The position numbers and the translations under genes are program-made. A stretch of 64,000 bases of DNA from Crenalkalicoccus roseus (GTDB lineage Bacteria > Pseudomonadota > Alphaproteobacteria > Acetobacterales > Acetobacteraceae): positions 102,521 to 166,520 of the forward strand of contig NZ_SJDM01000002.1 of the NCBI RefSeq assembly GCF_004761865.1, given 5' to 3'. Positions 9,908-18,879 of the stretch are shown here, one piece after another (position 1 is the first letter of the stretch; each line of letters starts with the position of its first letter). Under the pieces are notes generated by a model. The model had not been told where the DNA came from. It made no database searches and saw only the letters and a list, made by a program, of their open reading frames with translations.

Positions 9908-9990
9908 CCGGCACGGCGGCGCGCCCGGCGTGCTGCCGCCGCGCGCCGCGCGCGCTATCCGGTCGCCACGCAAGCGGCAGGAGGGAACGC

Positions 9991-10962
9991 ATGGCTGGGC
10001 GCATCGTGCTGATGGACAACGGCCTCTCGGACATGGCGGTGGCGCGCGAGCTGTGCCCCGCCGGCTTCGAGCTGGTGATCGCCCGCCCCGGCACGCCGGA
10101 GTTCGCCGCCGCGATCCCGGAGGCCGAATACCTGGTCGGCTTCGGCAGCCCGGCGATGGACGACGCCTTCTACCGCGCGGCGCGCCGGCTCCGGCTCTAT
10201 CAGCTCCTCTCCGCCGGCTACGACAATTGCGACATCGAGGCGGCGCGCCGCGCCGGCGTGCCGATCTGCAACAATGGCGGGGCCAACGCCACCGCGGTCG
10301 CCGAGCACGCGATGATGCTGATGCTCGCCGTCTGCCGCCGCCTGGTCTGGCAGCACGAGAGCGTCGTCGCCGGGCGCTGGCGCGGCAACGCCCCCGGCCA
10401 GGCGGGGCTGTTCGAGCTGCGCGGCAGGACGCTCGGCATCGTCGGGCTCGGCACCATCGGGCGCAAGGTGGCGCGGCTGGCCAACGCCTTCGGCATGCAG
10501 GTGATCTACTTCGACATCCGCCGCCTGACCGAGGCGGAGGAGGACGCGCTGAACGTCCGCTTCCGCCTGCTGCGGGAAGTGCTGCGCGCCGCCGACATCC
10601 TCTCCCTCCATGTGCCGCTGACGCCGGCGACCAGGCACATGATCGGCGCGGCAGAGCTTGCCCTGATGAAGCCGGGCGCCTTCCTGGTGAACACCTGCCG
10701 CGGCCCGGTGGTGGACGAGGCGGCGCTGGTCGCGGCGCTGGAGGGCGGCGGCCTCGCCGGAGCCGGCCTCGACGTCTTCGACCAGGAGCCGACGCCGCCG
10801 GACAACCCGCTGCTGCGCCTCAGGAACGTCGTGCTGACCCCGCACCTGGCGGGGCCGACGGCGGACAACCAGCACGCCCGCTTCCGCAACGCCTTCGACA
10901 ATTGCCAGCGCGTGGCGCGCGGCGAGGCGCCGCTCTGGGTGATCCCCGAACTCGCGCGGTGA
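9991..10962 (+). CDS. D-isomer-specific 2-hydroxyacid dehydrogenase
   Basis: A 323-residue NAD(P)-dependent oxidoreductase that interconverts a 2-oxoacid and a D-2-hydroxyacid. The nucleotide-binding motif GIVGLGTIGRKVA lies near residue 150. The catalytic set is visible: Arg in NTCRGPVVDE, Glu in DVFDQEPTPP and His in LTPHLAGPT. Length matches the family (310-340). Substrate cannot be assigned; glyoxylate/hydroxypyruvate reductase-type activity is possible. It is convergent with the LLM oxidoreductase across a perfect hairpin. Confidence 0.92.
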   Translation: MAGRIVLMDNGLSDMAVARELCPAGFELVIARPGTPEFAAAIPEAEYLVGFGSPAMDDAFYRAARRLRLYQLLSAGYDNCDIEAARRAGVPICNNGGANATAVAEHAMMLMLAVCRRLVWQHESVVAGRWRGNAPGQAGLFELRGRTLGIVGLGTIGRKVARLANAFGMQVIYFDIRRLTEAEEDALNVRFRLLREVLRAADILSLHVPLTPATRHMIGAAELALMKPGAFLVNTCRGPVVDEAALVAALEGGGLAGAGLDVFDQEPTPPDNPLLRLRNVVLTPHLAGPTADNQHARFRNAFDNCQRVARGEAPLWVIPELAR

Positions 10963-10980
10963 GGGGGGCGCCGCCCCCTC
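10961..10980. terminator. Perfect hairpin between convergent genes
   Basis: GAGGGGG (10961-10967) and CCCCCTC (10974-10980) form a 7-bp GC stem around GCGCCG, overlapping the end of the hydroxyacid dehydrogenase stop codon and ending just before the stop of the convergent gene. No long T tract is present, but the position fits a shared bidirectional terminator. Confidence 0.5.
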
Positions 10981-10981
10981 T

Positions 10982-12178
10982 TCAGGAGCCGAGCTTGTCG
11001 GTGAACAGCCTGAGGCGCATGTGCTCCGGCACCTCCTGCCCGGCATCCACGAAGGCCTTGCGCAGCGCGTCCATGTTGGGGCCGAAGATGCCGGTGCGGT
11101 TGGCGCTGCACCATTCGCGCGACTGCGCCGGCATGGTCAGCGAGCCCTGGAAGCGCGGCATCACCCAGCGGGCGAACAGCTCGTAGCTGCGCAGCGTGTC
11201 CTCGCGGTTCGCCCATTCGTGGCTGCGGAACAGGATGCCGCCGCAGCCGCCCTCGGTGTATTCCAGCAGCCGCTCGATGCCTCTGGCGATGGTGTCGGGG
11301 CTGCCGACCAGGGTGGTGCCGGCCTTCAGCCCGTCGGTCAGCGGGTCCTCGCTGCGCATCGGCGGGCGGCCGAGCGTCTCGGAGAAGTAGCTCAGCGTCT
11401 CCAGCCGCTCGCCGGCGCGCACCTCGCGCATGGCGCGCTCGTCCTCCTCGGCGCAGTGCATGTTCACCACCAGCCGCCAGCCGGCGCGGTCCAGCGTCCT
11501 GCCGTGCTTCGCCGCCTCCGCCTCGCCGAGGCGCCAGTGCTCGGCGAGCTTGGCGTTGCCGCCCGGCAGGCCGGCGCCGATCGAGAGCAGGCCGAGCCCG
11601 TACTTGCCCGCCGCCAGCACGCCGGCGGGCGTGGTCACGCTGGCAACCGCGATCGGGAAGTGCGGATGGGTGTAGGGGGCGAGGTGCAGCCGCGCCTCGC
11701 GCAGCTCGAACCAGTCGGTCTTGAGCGTCACCGGCTCCTCGCAGGCCAGCAGCCGCATGATGGCGCCGAGGCTCTCGTCCATCCGCCGCCGCTGCGCCTC
11801 CGCCGGGATGCCCATCATGTAGGCGTCGGAGACCAGCGCGCCCGGGCCGCAGCCCAGCATCACCCGCCCCCGCGTCATGTGATCGAGCTGCACGAAGCGC
11901 TGCGCCACCAGCAGCGGGTGGTGGTAGGGCAGGGAGGTGACGCCGGAGCCGAGCATGATGTGCTTCGTCCGCTCCGCCGCCGCGGCGATGAAGATCTCGG
12001 GCGAGGCGATGATCTCCCACCCCGCCGAGTGGTGCTCGCCGATCCAGGCCTCGTCGTAGCCGAGGGTGTCGAGCCACTGGACCAGCTCCAGGTCGCGGCC
12101 GAGGGCCAGCGTCGGGTTGTCGCCCACGCGGTGGAAGGGGGCGAGGAAGATGCCGAAGCGCAAGCCGCGATGGGCCAT
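10982..12178 (-). CDS. LLM-class flavin-dependent monooxygenase
   Basis: A 398-residue luciferase-like (TIM-barrel) oxidoreductase that would use reduced FMN and oxygen on an unknown substrate. The N-terminus (RFGIFLAPFHRVGDNP), WIGEHHSAGWE near residue 45 and the FVQLDHMTRGRVMLG segment are typical of bacterial LLM enzymes. The C-terminal part carries the conserved TTLVGSPDTIA segment. It stands alone on the minus strand, divergent from the TRAP operon; no flavin reductase gene is adjacent. Confidence 0.88.
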   Translation of the reverse strand: MAHRGLRFGIFLAPFHRVGDNPTLALGRDLELVQWLDTLGYDEAWIGEHHSAGWEIIASPEIFIAAAAERTKHIMLGSGVTSLPYHHPLLVAQRFVQLDHMTRGRVMLGCGPGALVSDAYMMGIPAEAQRRRMDESLGAIMRLLACEEPVTLKTDWFELREARLHLAPYTHPHFPIAVASVTTPAGVLAAGKYGLGLLSIGAGLPGGNAKLAEHWRLGEAEAAKHGRTLDRAGWRLVVNMHCAEEDERAMREVRAGERLETLSYFSETLGRPPMRSEDPLTDGLKAGTTLVGSPDTIARGIERLLEYTEGGCGGILFRSHEWANREDTLRSYELFARWVMPRFQGSLTMPAQSREWCSANRTGIFGPNMDALRKAFVDAGQEVPEHMRLRLFTDKLGS

Positions 12179-12486
12179 GGGACGCTGCCTTTCCGAACCG
12201 TCTTTCCCGCGGGCAGGCTAGCCCGTGATCGCGCCGGGCGGAACCGCCGGGGGCGCGGCCGGGGCGGCGGGCTTGGGGTGCGGCATCGGCTTCCTACCGA
12301 AGGTCCTCAGGGCCCGGCTCCGGCAGTGTCGGCCCGCTCCGCCCCGCGGCGCAAGCACGGCGCGTGGCGGGAGCGGATGCGAAACGGGCTTGCGAAAATC
12401 CGGCGGTTTCGCTTGAACGAGGCGGAGAACGGGCGCGCAGGCCGGCGGCCGGGCGCCGCAAGAACCGATTGTCCCCGGGAGGCTCC
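12179..12486. other. 308-bp divergent intergenic region (LLM gene / TRAP operon)
   Basis: No gene or RNA is recognised here. The region is GC-rich, with one less GC-rich patch near 12385-12415 where a promoter for the TRAP operon could lie. The open frame extending upstream of the dctP start is a compositional artefact. A near-LexA arrangement (GAAC-N8-GAAC) at about 12415 has the wrong spacing. Confidence 0.5.
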
Positions 12487-13539
12487 ATGCCGCATCGCCG
12501 TCACCTGTTCGCCCTCGGCGCGGCCGCGCTGGCCGCCCCCGCCGTCCTGCGCATCCCGCGGGCCCAGGCGCAGGAGGTGACGCTGCGCCTGCACCACTTC
12601 CTGCCGGCGGTGAGCAACGTCCACCGCTTCTTCCTGCAGCCCTGGGCGCAGAAGGTGCAGCAGGAGAGCAACGGGCGCCTGCGCATCCAGATCTTCCCCG
12701 CCATGCAGCTCGGCGGCGCGCCGCCGCAGCTCTACGACCAGGCGCGGGACGGTGTCGCCGACATCATCTGGACGCTGCCGGGCAACACCCCCGGCCGCTT
12801 CCCGCGCATCGAGGTGTTCGAACTGCCCTTCGTCGCCCACAAGCGGGCGATCGTGAACTGCCGGGCGGTGCAGGAATTCGCCGAGAGGCACCTGCGCGAG
12901 GAGTTCCGCGAGGTCCACCCGATCTGCGTCTGGGCGCATGGCGAGGGGCTGATCCACGCCCGCCGCCCGGTCCGCACCATGGAGGACCTGCAGGGGCTGA
13001 AGCTGCGCTTCCCCTCCCGCCTGAACGGCGAGGCGCTGCGCGCGCTGGGCGCCGCCCCGGTCGGCATGCCGATCCCGCAGGTGCCGGAGGCGCTGAGCCA
13101 GGGCGTGATCGACGGCGCCGTGGTGCCCTGGGAGGTGGTGCCGGCGCTGCGCCTGCAGGAGATGGTGCGCCACCACACCGAGATTCCGGGCAGCCCGACC
13201 CTCTACACCGCCACCTTCATCCTGGCGATGAACCGCGCCCGCTACGAGGGGCTGCCCGAGGATCTCCGGCGGGTGCTCGACGCCAACAGCGGCCAGGCCG
13301 CCGCCACCATGGCCGCGGTGCCCTGGGACGAGCGCGGCCCGGTGGTGGAGGAGATGGTGCGCCGCCGCGGCAACGAGATCATCCTCCTCTCCGAGGAGGA
13401 GAAGCAGCGCTGGATGCGCGCCACCGCCCCGGTGGTCGAGGCCTGGGTGGCGCAGTCCGCCGGCCGCGGCTTCGACGGCGCGGCGCTGCTTGCGGATGCG
13501 CGGGCGCTGATCGAGAAGCACGGCCAGGGCGTGAGCTGA
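12487..13539 (+). CDS. TRAP transporter substrate-binding protein (DctP type)
   Basis: A 350-residue periplasmic solute-binding protein for a TRAP transporter. The start at 12487 is chosen because GGAGG precedes it and it gives a Tat-like signal (RRHLFALGAAALAAP) with cleavage near AQA. The mature part has TRAP features such as LKLRFPSRLNGEALRALGA and PVGMPIPQVPEALSQGVIDG, which contain the carboxylate-contacting region. The ligand is probably an organic acid. It is followed after 25 bp by the small and large permeases, so all three parts of the transporter are present. Confidence 0.93.
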   Translation: MPHRRHLFALGAAALAAPAVLRIPRAQAQEVTLRLHHFLPAVSNVHRFFLQPWAQKVQQESNGRLRIQIFPAMQLGGAPPQLYDQARDGVADIIWTLPGNTPGRFPRIEVFELPFVAHKRAIVNCRAVQEFAERHLREEFREVHPICVWAHGEGLIHARRPVRTMEDLQGLKLRFPSRLNGEALRALGAAPVGMPIPQVPEALSQGVIDGAVVPWEVVPALRLQEMVRHHTEIPGSPTLYTATFILAMNRARYEGLPEDLRRVLDANSGQAAATMAAVPWDERGPVVEEMVRRRGNEIILLSEEEKQRWMRATAPVVEAWVAQSAGRGFDGAALLADARALIEKHGQGVS

Positions 13540-13564
13540 CGGGGCCGGACCCCGAGAGCCCCGC

Positions 13565-14059
13565 ATGGCCGACCAGCCGGCGCCGCCGCGCGGCCTGATC
13601 GCCCGGCTCGCCGCCGGCCTCGCCTTCGCCGGCGGACTCGTGCTGCTGGCCACCGCCCTGCTCACCAGCGTGAGCGTCCTCCTGCGCTGGCTGACCAGGC
13701 AGCCGGTGCGGGGCGATTTCGAGCTCGTCTCGCTCGGCGCCGGCGTCGCGGTGCTCGGCTTCCTCGCCTACGGCACGCTGATGCGCACCAACATCCTGGT
13801 GGACACCTTCACGGGCTGGCTGCCCCGCCGCATGGCGCAGGCGGTGGACGCCTTCTGGTCGCTGGTCTGGGCCGCCGCCGCCGCGGTGCTGGCGGAGCGG
13901 CTCTGGATCGGCGCGCGGGAGACGCTGCGCAGCGGCACCACCACCATGGTGCTCGGCCTGCCGACCTGGTGGGCGGTCGGGATCGGCGCGCTCGGCTTCG
14001 CCGCCACCGCCCTCGCCGCGCTCTACTGGGCGCTGCGCCTGGCCCGAGGGCGGGGGTGA
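13565..14059 (+). CDS. TRAP transporter small permease (DctQ type)
   Basis: A 164-residue membrane protein with four predicted helices (about 18-40, 58-78, 95-115 and 137-157), the standard layout for the small TRAP subunit. Its TGA stop overlaps the ATG of the large permease by one base, so the two are translationally coupled. It works with the upstream binding protein and the downstream large subunit in sodium-driven uptake. Confidence 0.92.
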   Translation: MADQPAPPRGLIARLAAGLAFAGGLVLLATALLTSVSVLLRWLTRQPVRGDFELVSLGAGVAVLGFLAYGTLMRTNILVDTFTGWLPRRMAQAVDAFWSLVWAAAAAVLAERLWIGARETLRSGTTTMVLGLPTWWAVGIGALGFAATALAALYWALRLARGRG

Positions 14060-15384
14060 TGGCCCCCGAATTCGTCCTCGCCGCCACCGGCTTCGGCGTG
14101 CTGCTCGCGCTGATCGTGCTGCGCTGCCCGGTGGGGCTGGCGATGCTGCTGACCGGGGCGGCCGGCTATCTCTGGATCATCGACGCCGCGACGCTGCTGA
14201 ACTACCTCAAGACCACGCCCTACCACCTGTTCGCGAACTACACGCTCTCCGTCATCCCGCTGTTCATCCTGATGGGCGCGCTGGCCGAGCGCGGCGGGCT
14301 GGCGCGGGACCTCTTCACCGCCGCCCATGCCCTGGTCGGGCACCGCCGCGGCGGCATGGCGATGGGGGTGATCGGCGCCTGCGCCTGCTTCGGCGCCGTC
14401 TGCGGCTCCTCCGTCGCCACCACCGCGACCATGGGCCGCGCCGCGCTGCCGGAGCTGCGCCGCTACGGCTACGCGCCCGGCCTCGCCACCGGCACCATCG
14501 CGGTGGGCGGCACCCTCGGCATCCTGATCCCGCCGAGCGTGATCCTCGTGATCTACGCCATCCAGACCGAGCAGAACATCGCCCGCCTGTTCATGGCGGC
14601 GCTGATCCCCGGCCTGCTGGCGGCGCTGCTGCACATCCTGGCGATCGCGCTGGTGACCTGGCGCCGCCCCGCCCTCGCGCCCCCGGCGCTGCGCCTTCCG
14701 GCGGAGGAGCGGCGGCGCGCGCTGCTCGGCGTGGTGCCGGTGCTGGTCATCGCCGTCGTCGTGGTGGGCGGCATCTATGGCGGCGTGTTCACCCCGACCG
14801 AGAGCGCCGCGGTCGGCTGCATCGCCACCCTCGCGGTCGGGGTGCTGCGCGGCACGCTCCGCGCCCGCCAGGTGAAGGAGGCGCTGCTCAGCACCGCCGA
14901 GACCACGGCGATGATCTTCGTCATCCTGCTCGGCGCCGAGGTGTTCAACGCCTTCCTGGCGCTGACCCAGGCGCCGGAGCTGCTCGGCCTCTGGATCAGC
15001 GAGCAGGACTTCTCCCCCTACGGCGTGCTGCTGCTGATGCTGCTCGCCTACCTCGTGCTCGGCGCGGTGATGGACGAGCTGGCGATGATCCTGCTGACGC
15101 TGCCGGTGTTCTTCCCGGTGGTGACGGCGCTCGACTTCGGCCTCGCCACCACCGAGGAGACGGCGATCTGGTTCGGCATCCTGGTGCTGGTGGTGGTCGG
15201 CATCGGCCTCGCCGCGCCGCCGATCGGGCTCAACGTCTTCGTCGTCTCGGCGCTCGCGCGCGACGTGCCGATCGCGCGCACCTATCGCGGCGTGATGCCC
15301 TTCCTGGCCATGGACCTGCTGCGGCTCGGCCTCTGCGTCGCCTTCCCGGCGCTCAGCCTCTGGCTGGTGCGGGTGCTGAGCTGA
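14059..15384 (+). CDS. TRAP transporter large permease (DctM type)
   Basis: The 441-residue transport subunit of the TRAP system, with about 12 hydrophobic segments. DctM landmarks include the LRCPVGLAMLL start, CGSSVATTATMGRAALPEL near residue 115, LGILIPPSVILVIYAI and the C-terminal PPIGLNVFVVSALA. The start at 14059 is favoured over upstream in-frame codons because it overlaps the dctQ stop and has GGCGGGGG ahead. The 3' end overlaps the convergent gamma-glutamyltransferase gene by 32 bp. Confidence 0.94.
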   Translation: MAPEFVLAATGFGVLLALIVLRCPVGLAMLLTGAAGYLWIIDAATLLNYLKTTPYHLFANYTLSVIPLFILMGALAERGGLARDLFTAAHALVGHRRGGMAMGVIGACACFGAVCGSSVATTATMGRAALPELRRYGYAPGLATGTIAVGGTLGILIPPSVILVIYAIQTEQNIARLFMAALIPGLLAALLHILAIALVTWRRPALAPPALRLPAEERRRALLGVVPVLVIAVVVVGGIYGGVFTPTESAAVGCIATLAVGVLRGTLRARQVKEALLSTAETTAMIFVILLGAEVFNAFLALTQAPELLGLWISEQDFSPYGVLLLMLLAYLVLGAVMDELAMILLTLPVFFPVVTALDFGLATTEETAIWFGILVLVVVGIGLAAPPIGLNVFVVSALARDVPIARTYRGVMPFLAMDLLRLGLCVAFPALSLWLVRVLS

Positions 15385-17086
15385 GTGGTCGGGCCGGGGG
15401 CACCGCATCCGGCCAGAAGCGCACGCCCGGCCGCGCCAGCCCGCCGCCGACGCCGATCGCGGTGCCGTCGGCGCGCCAGCAGGCCGCGCCCTCCAGCAGG
15501 CCGTCCTCGGCGAAGCGGATGGCGCACATGCCGCCCGCGACATGCGGCACGGCGAGCACCTCGTGGCCCATGGCGCGCAGCGCCTCGCGCACCGGCGCGG
15601 CGATGCCGGCCTCCACCTCCAGCGCCTGGCCCTGGGTCCAGACCCGCGGCGCCTCCACCGCCTCCTGCAGCGCCATGCCGTGGTCCACCAGCGCGATCAG
15701 GGCCTGCAGGACGCTGCCGAAGATGCGCAGCCCCCCGGGCAGGCCGAGCGCGACCCAGGGCCGCCCCTCCCTCAGCGCGATCAGCGGCGCCTGGCTGGTG
15801 GTGATGCGCTTGCCCGGCGCGATGGAGAGGGCGTGGCCGGGGCGCGGGTCGAACAGCGCCATGTAGTTGTTGGGGATCAGCCCGAGTTCGGGGATCAGGA
15901 AGCGGGCGCCGAAGGTGCTGTTGATGGTGTGGGTGGCGCAGACGATGCGGCCCTCGGCATCGGCGACGGTGAGGTGGGTGGTGTTCGGGCTCTCCCCCGC
16001 GGCGACGCCGGCGCCCCAGCGTTGCGCGCGGGCGGGGTCGAGCCGTGCCCGCCGCTCCGCCGCATAGGCGGGGGAGAGCAGCCGCTCCACCGGCACCCGC
16101 ACGAAGGCGGGGTCGGCGGTGGCCGCGGCGCGGTCGGCGAAGGCGATCTTCAGCGCCTCGGCGATCAGGTGCGTGGCCTCCGCCGTGCCGAAGCCGAGGG
16201 CGCCGAGATCGAATCCCTCCAGGATGTTCAGCATCTGGATCAGGTGCACTCCGCCCGAGGAGGGCGGCGGCGGCCCCACCACCTCCACCCCGCGATAGGT
16301 GCCGCGCACCGGCGCGCGCTCGACCAGCCGCGCCTCGCGCAGATCGGCCTCGGAGAGCAGGCCGCCGCGGCGGGCGATGTCGGTCGCCACCGCCGCGCCG
16401 ATGGCGCCGCCATGCAGCGCGCCCGGCCCCTCGCGCGCGATGCAGCGCAGCACCTCCGCCGCCGCGCCCTGCACGAGGCGCGCGCCGGGCCGCAGCGGCG
16501 CGCCGCCGGGCAGGAACAGGGAGGCGATGGCGGGGTCGCGCGCCAGGTCGGCCGCCGCCTCCGTCACGCATTCGGAGAGGTAGGGGGTGGCGGGGAAGCC
16601 GCGCTCCGCCAGGCGGATCGCCGGGGCCATCACATCGGCGAGGGGAAGGGTGCCGAAGCGGCGCAGCGCCTCGCACCAGGCGAGCAGATTGCCCGGTACG
16701 GCGACGGCCCGCGGCCCGACCGCGTTCTCCCGCCCCACCGTCTCGAGCGCCGCCGGCCAGTCCTGGCTGACGGGGGTGAACATGTCGGGCCGCCCCGCGG
16801 CGGGGACGGTGGAGAGCCCGTCGAGCACGGTGTGCGTGCCGTCGGACAGGCGGAGATGCGTCATGCCGCCGCCGAGCAGGCCGACCATCATCGGCTCCAC
16901 CACGGTCAGAGCGAAGAGGGAGGCCACCGCCGCGTCCACCGCGTTGCCGCCCGCGGCCAGCATCTCCGCCCCGGCGGCGGAGGCGAGCGGATGGTTGGTG
17001 ACGACCATGCCCCGCGATCCGGTCGCGGGACGCTTGACGCAGGTGAAGGCGCTGCCGGCGCGCGCACGCCATGCCTGGCTGGACAT
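15353..17086 (-). CDS. Gamma-glutamyltransferase (Ntn hydrolase)
   Basis: A 577-residue gamma-glutamyltranspeptidase-family enzyme that cleaves gamma-glutamyl bonds such as those of glutathione and self-processes into two subunits. The processing and nucleophile motif is NTTHLTVAD, with the first Thr at about residue 369 of the chosen start. MVVTNHPLASAAGAEML and GGNAVDAAVA near the N-terminus and PPPSSGGVHLIQ in the large subunit are typical. I start at 17086 because AGAGGGGGGGATCC precedes it; the ATG at 17143 has no ribosome site. No clear signal peptide is seen, so it may be cytoplasmic. Its tail overlaps dctM by 32 bp. Confidence 0.93.
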   Translation of the reverse strand: MSSQAWRARAGSAFTCVKRPATGSRGMVVTNHPLASAAGAEMLAAGGNAVDAAVASLFALTVVEPMMVGLLGGGMTHLRLSDGTHTVLDGLSTVPAAGRPDMFTPVSQDWPAALETVGRENAVGPRAVAVPGNLLAWCEALRRFGTLPLADVMAPAIRLAERGFPATPYLSECVTEAAADLARDPAIASLFLPGGAPLRPGARLVQGAAAEVLRCIAREGPGALHGGAIGAAVATDIARRGGLLSEADLREARLVERAPVRGTYRGVEVVGPPPPSSGGVHLIQMLNILEGFDLGALGFGTAEATHLIAEALKIAFADRAAATADPAFVRVPVERLLSPAYAAERRARLDPARAQRWGAGVAAGESPNTTHLTVADAEGRIVCATHTINSTFGARFLIPELGLIPNNYMALFDPRPGHALSIAPGKRITTSQAPLIALREGRPWVALGLPGGLRIFGSVLQALIALVDHGMALQEAVEAPRVWTQGQALEVEAGIAAPVREALRAMGHEVLAVPHVAGGMCAIRFAEDGLLEGAACWRADGTAIGVGGGLARPGVRFWPDAVPPARPLSSAPAPARG

Positions 17087-17172
17087 CGGCGGGATCCCCC
17101 CCTCTTGCGTCCCGAGCGTCGCGCCCCCAGCCATTCCGTGCAAGCCGTGGCGCGACGCGGGAGGGAAGGCGA

Positions 17173-17829
17173 ATGGCCGGGATGGTGCCGGACCCCGAGA
17201 CCGACATGCTCGGGCTGATCGACGTGCAGCCCACCTTCATGCCGGGCGGCGAACTGCCCGTGCCGGAGGGCGACGCCGTCCTGCCGGTGATCGCGCGGCT
17301 GCTGGAAGGGCCGTTCCGCCACGCCTTCGCCACGCAGGACTGGCACCCGGCCGACCACCTCTCCTTCGCCAGCCAGCATCCCGGCCGCGCGCCCTATGAC
17401 AGCGTGGCCATGCCCTACGGCCCGCAGACGCTCTGGCCGGACCACGCGGTGCAGGGCAGCGCCAACGCCGCCCTCCACCCCGCCCTGCCGCAGGGGCGGA
17501 TCGAGATGATCCTGCGCAAGGGCTTCCGGCGCGAGGTGGACAGCTACTCCGCCTTTTTCGAGAACGACCACCGGACCCCGACCGGGCTCGAGGGCTGGCT
17601 GCGCGCACGCGGCGTGCGGCGGCTGTTCCTCGCCGGGCTGGCGACGGATTTCTGCGTCGCCTGGTCGGCCGAGGACGCGGCACGGCTCGGCTTCGGGGTG
17701 GTGGTGATCGAGGATGCCTGCCGCGGCATCGGCCTGCCGCTTCCCGAGGGCGGCACGACGCTGGAGGCGGCGCGGCGGCGCCTCGGGGGCATGGGCGTGG
17801 CCTTCCTGCGCAGCGAGGCGATCGGCTGA
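17173..17829 (+). CDS. pncA: Nicotinamidase (isochorismatase-like hydrolase)
   Basis: A 218-residue hydrolase that converts nicotinamide to nicotinate for NAD salvage. The catalytic triad is visible as Asp in LIDVQPTFMPGG, Lys in LRKGFRREVDSYSAF and Cys in ATDFCVAWSAEDA; metal ligands are in ATQDWHPADHLSF (Asp, His, His). GGCELPVPEG-type N-terminal spacing and the DSYSAFFEN segment are specific to nicotinamidases within the superfamily. The ATG at 17173 follows GAGGGAAGGCGA. It is divergent from the gamma-glutamyltransferase gene. Confidence 0.93.
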   Translation: MAGMVPDPETDMLGLIDVQPTFMPGGELPVPEGDAVLPVIARLLEGPFRHAFATQDWHPADHLSFASQHPGRAPYDSVAMPYGPQTLWPDHAVQGSANAALHPALPQGRIEMILRKGFRREVDSYSAFFENDHRTPTGLEGWLRARGVRRLFLAGLATDFCVAWSAEDAARLGFGVVVIEDACRGIGLPLPEGGTTLEAARRRLGGMGVAFLRSEAIG

Positions 17830-17933
17830 CGCGGGGCGCAGGCGCGGCCGCCGGTTCCGGCCCATTGTCCGTGACGCGGAGACGCGCTCCCGGCTGGTTC
17901 GCCGCTCCGGCACTCCCGCCTTCGGATCGGGCG

Positions 17934-18039
17934 CTGGAGCCGCTTCCACTCGGCCATGAACGCGGAAACGGCTCCAGCCCATTGGTTGTAGGGCAGAGTC
18001 ACGCTCCCGGCTGTTTCCAGCCGTCCGCGATCTGCTCTA
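17934..18039 (+). repeat. Intergenic palindromic repeat, module 1 (copy A)
   Basis: A copy of a roughly 105-bp dispersed element. A 14-bp inverted repeat (17934-17947 with 17964-17977, one mismatch) is followed by a conserved block, AGGGCAGAGTCACGCTCCCG, and an end ATCTGCTCTAG. The terminal CTA (18037-18039) is the TAG stop of the minus-strand racemase-like gene. The 75 bp before it (17860-17933) look like a degenerate partial copy (shared CATTGTCCGT and CGCTCCCGGCTG). Confidence 0.85.
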
Positions 18040-18774
18040 GCGCAGCGCGAACAGCCGCCCCCAGGCGGCGAGGGGGGAGGGATCGGCGCCGGCAGCGCGC
18101 AGCGCTCCCCACAGCGCGACGGCGACGCTGTCGAGCACGGGGATGCCGAGCGCCGCCTCCAGCGCCGGGACCAGCCGCGCGGCGCGGAAATTCGTGCAGT
18201 GGACCACGATGGCCGGCGCTCCCTCGCGCGCCACCTCGCGGATCAGCTCCTCAATCCGCGCCTCCGTGTGCCCGGCGAAGCTGAAATTGCCGGGATCGCC
18301 GAGATGGCGCTCCGCCACGCAGTCCAGCCCCTCGGCGCGCCAGCGCGCGACGATCGCCCGCTGCACCTCCTCCAGATAGGGCGTGACCAGGCCGTAGCGC
18401 CGCAGGCCGAGGGCGGCGAGGGCCTGCATCAGCGCCAGCGTCGCCGTGGTCGCGGGGATGCCGGTGCGCCGCGTGATGGCGGCGCAGAGCGCCCGGTCCT
18501 GCTCCAGCCCGAGCCAGGCGCCGGAGGTGCCGTTCCAGCAGATCGCATGCACCCGCGCATCCGCCAGCAGCTCCGCCGCGGCCAGGATCGGCGTGGGGTC
18601 GAACTGGGCGCGGGAGGCTGCGTCCATCCCGATCGCCACCACCCGGAAGCGGGCGAAATGCGCGCTCGCACCCGGCAGGGCGGCGAGCATCGCCGCCGTC
18701 AGCGGCTCGAGCACCGTGTTCGAGGAGGGTGTCAGCATGCCAAGGCGGAGCGGCGCGGGGGCGGAGGGTGTCAT
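18037..18774 (-). CDS. Maleate isomerase / Asp-Glu racemase-superfamily enzyme
   Basis: A 245-residue protein of the aspartate/glutamate racemase superfamily, closest in motifs to maleate cis-trans isomerase and arylmalonate decarboxylase. The N-terminal SSNTVLEPLTAAM block and the two cysteine sites, AICWNGTSGAW and VVHCTNFRAAR, correspond to the paired catalytic positions of the fold. The substrate is uncertain: a dicarboxylic or malonate-type acid is the best guess. The ATG at 18774 follows GGAAGGACGAGG. Its stop codon lies in a dispersed repeat. Confidence 0.85.
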   Translation of the reverse strand: MTPSAPAPLRLGMLTPSSNTVLEPLTAAMLAALPGASAHFARFRVVAIGMDAASRAQFDPTPILAAAELLADARVHAICWNGTSGAWLGLEQDRALCAAITRRTGIPATTATLALMQALAALGLRRYGLVTPYLEEVQRAIVARWRAEGLDCVAERHLGDPGNFSFAGHTEARIEELIREVAREGAPAIVVHCTNFRAARLVPALEAALGIPVLDSVAVALWGALRAAGADPSPLAAWGRLFALR

Positions 18775-18879
18775 CCTCGTCCTTCCGGGCGGATCGTGAC
18801 GCGGGCGGTCGGGCCCGGGCGGCGGATTGCCCTGCCGCCCGGGGCGGCCCATTCTGCCGCCGATCGCAGGAGAGGCGCC

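Noticed and set aside
7382..9973. 863-codon open frame on the minus strand
   Set aside because: Antisense shadow of the EF-G-like gene, which has clear GTPase motifs on the plus strand.
12414..12437. Possible LexA box near 12415 (GAAC...GAAC)
   Set aside because: The spacer is 8 bp rather than 7, and the flanks show no promoter.
12364..12486. N-terminal extension of the DctP protein
   Set aside because: The extension hides the Tat-like signal peptide and lacks a ribosome site; the ATG at 12487 has GGAGG upstream.
17087..17143. Upstream ATG (17143) for gamma-glutamyltransferase
   Set aside because: No ribosome site ahead of it, whereas 17086 has a strong purine run at the right distance.
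16906..17982. Peptide WSRFRVHGRVE at the start of several long ORFs
   Set aside because: The same peptide appears near 17980, 44800 and 52080 because the dispersed repeat encodes it in one frame; it is not a protein family.
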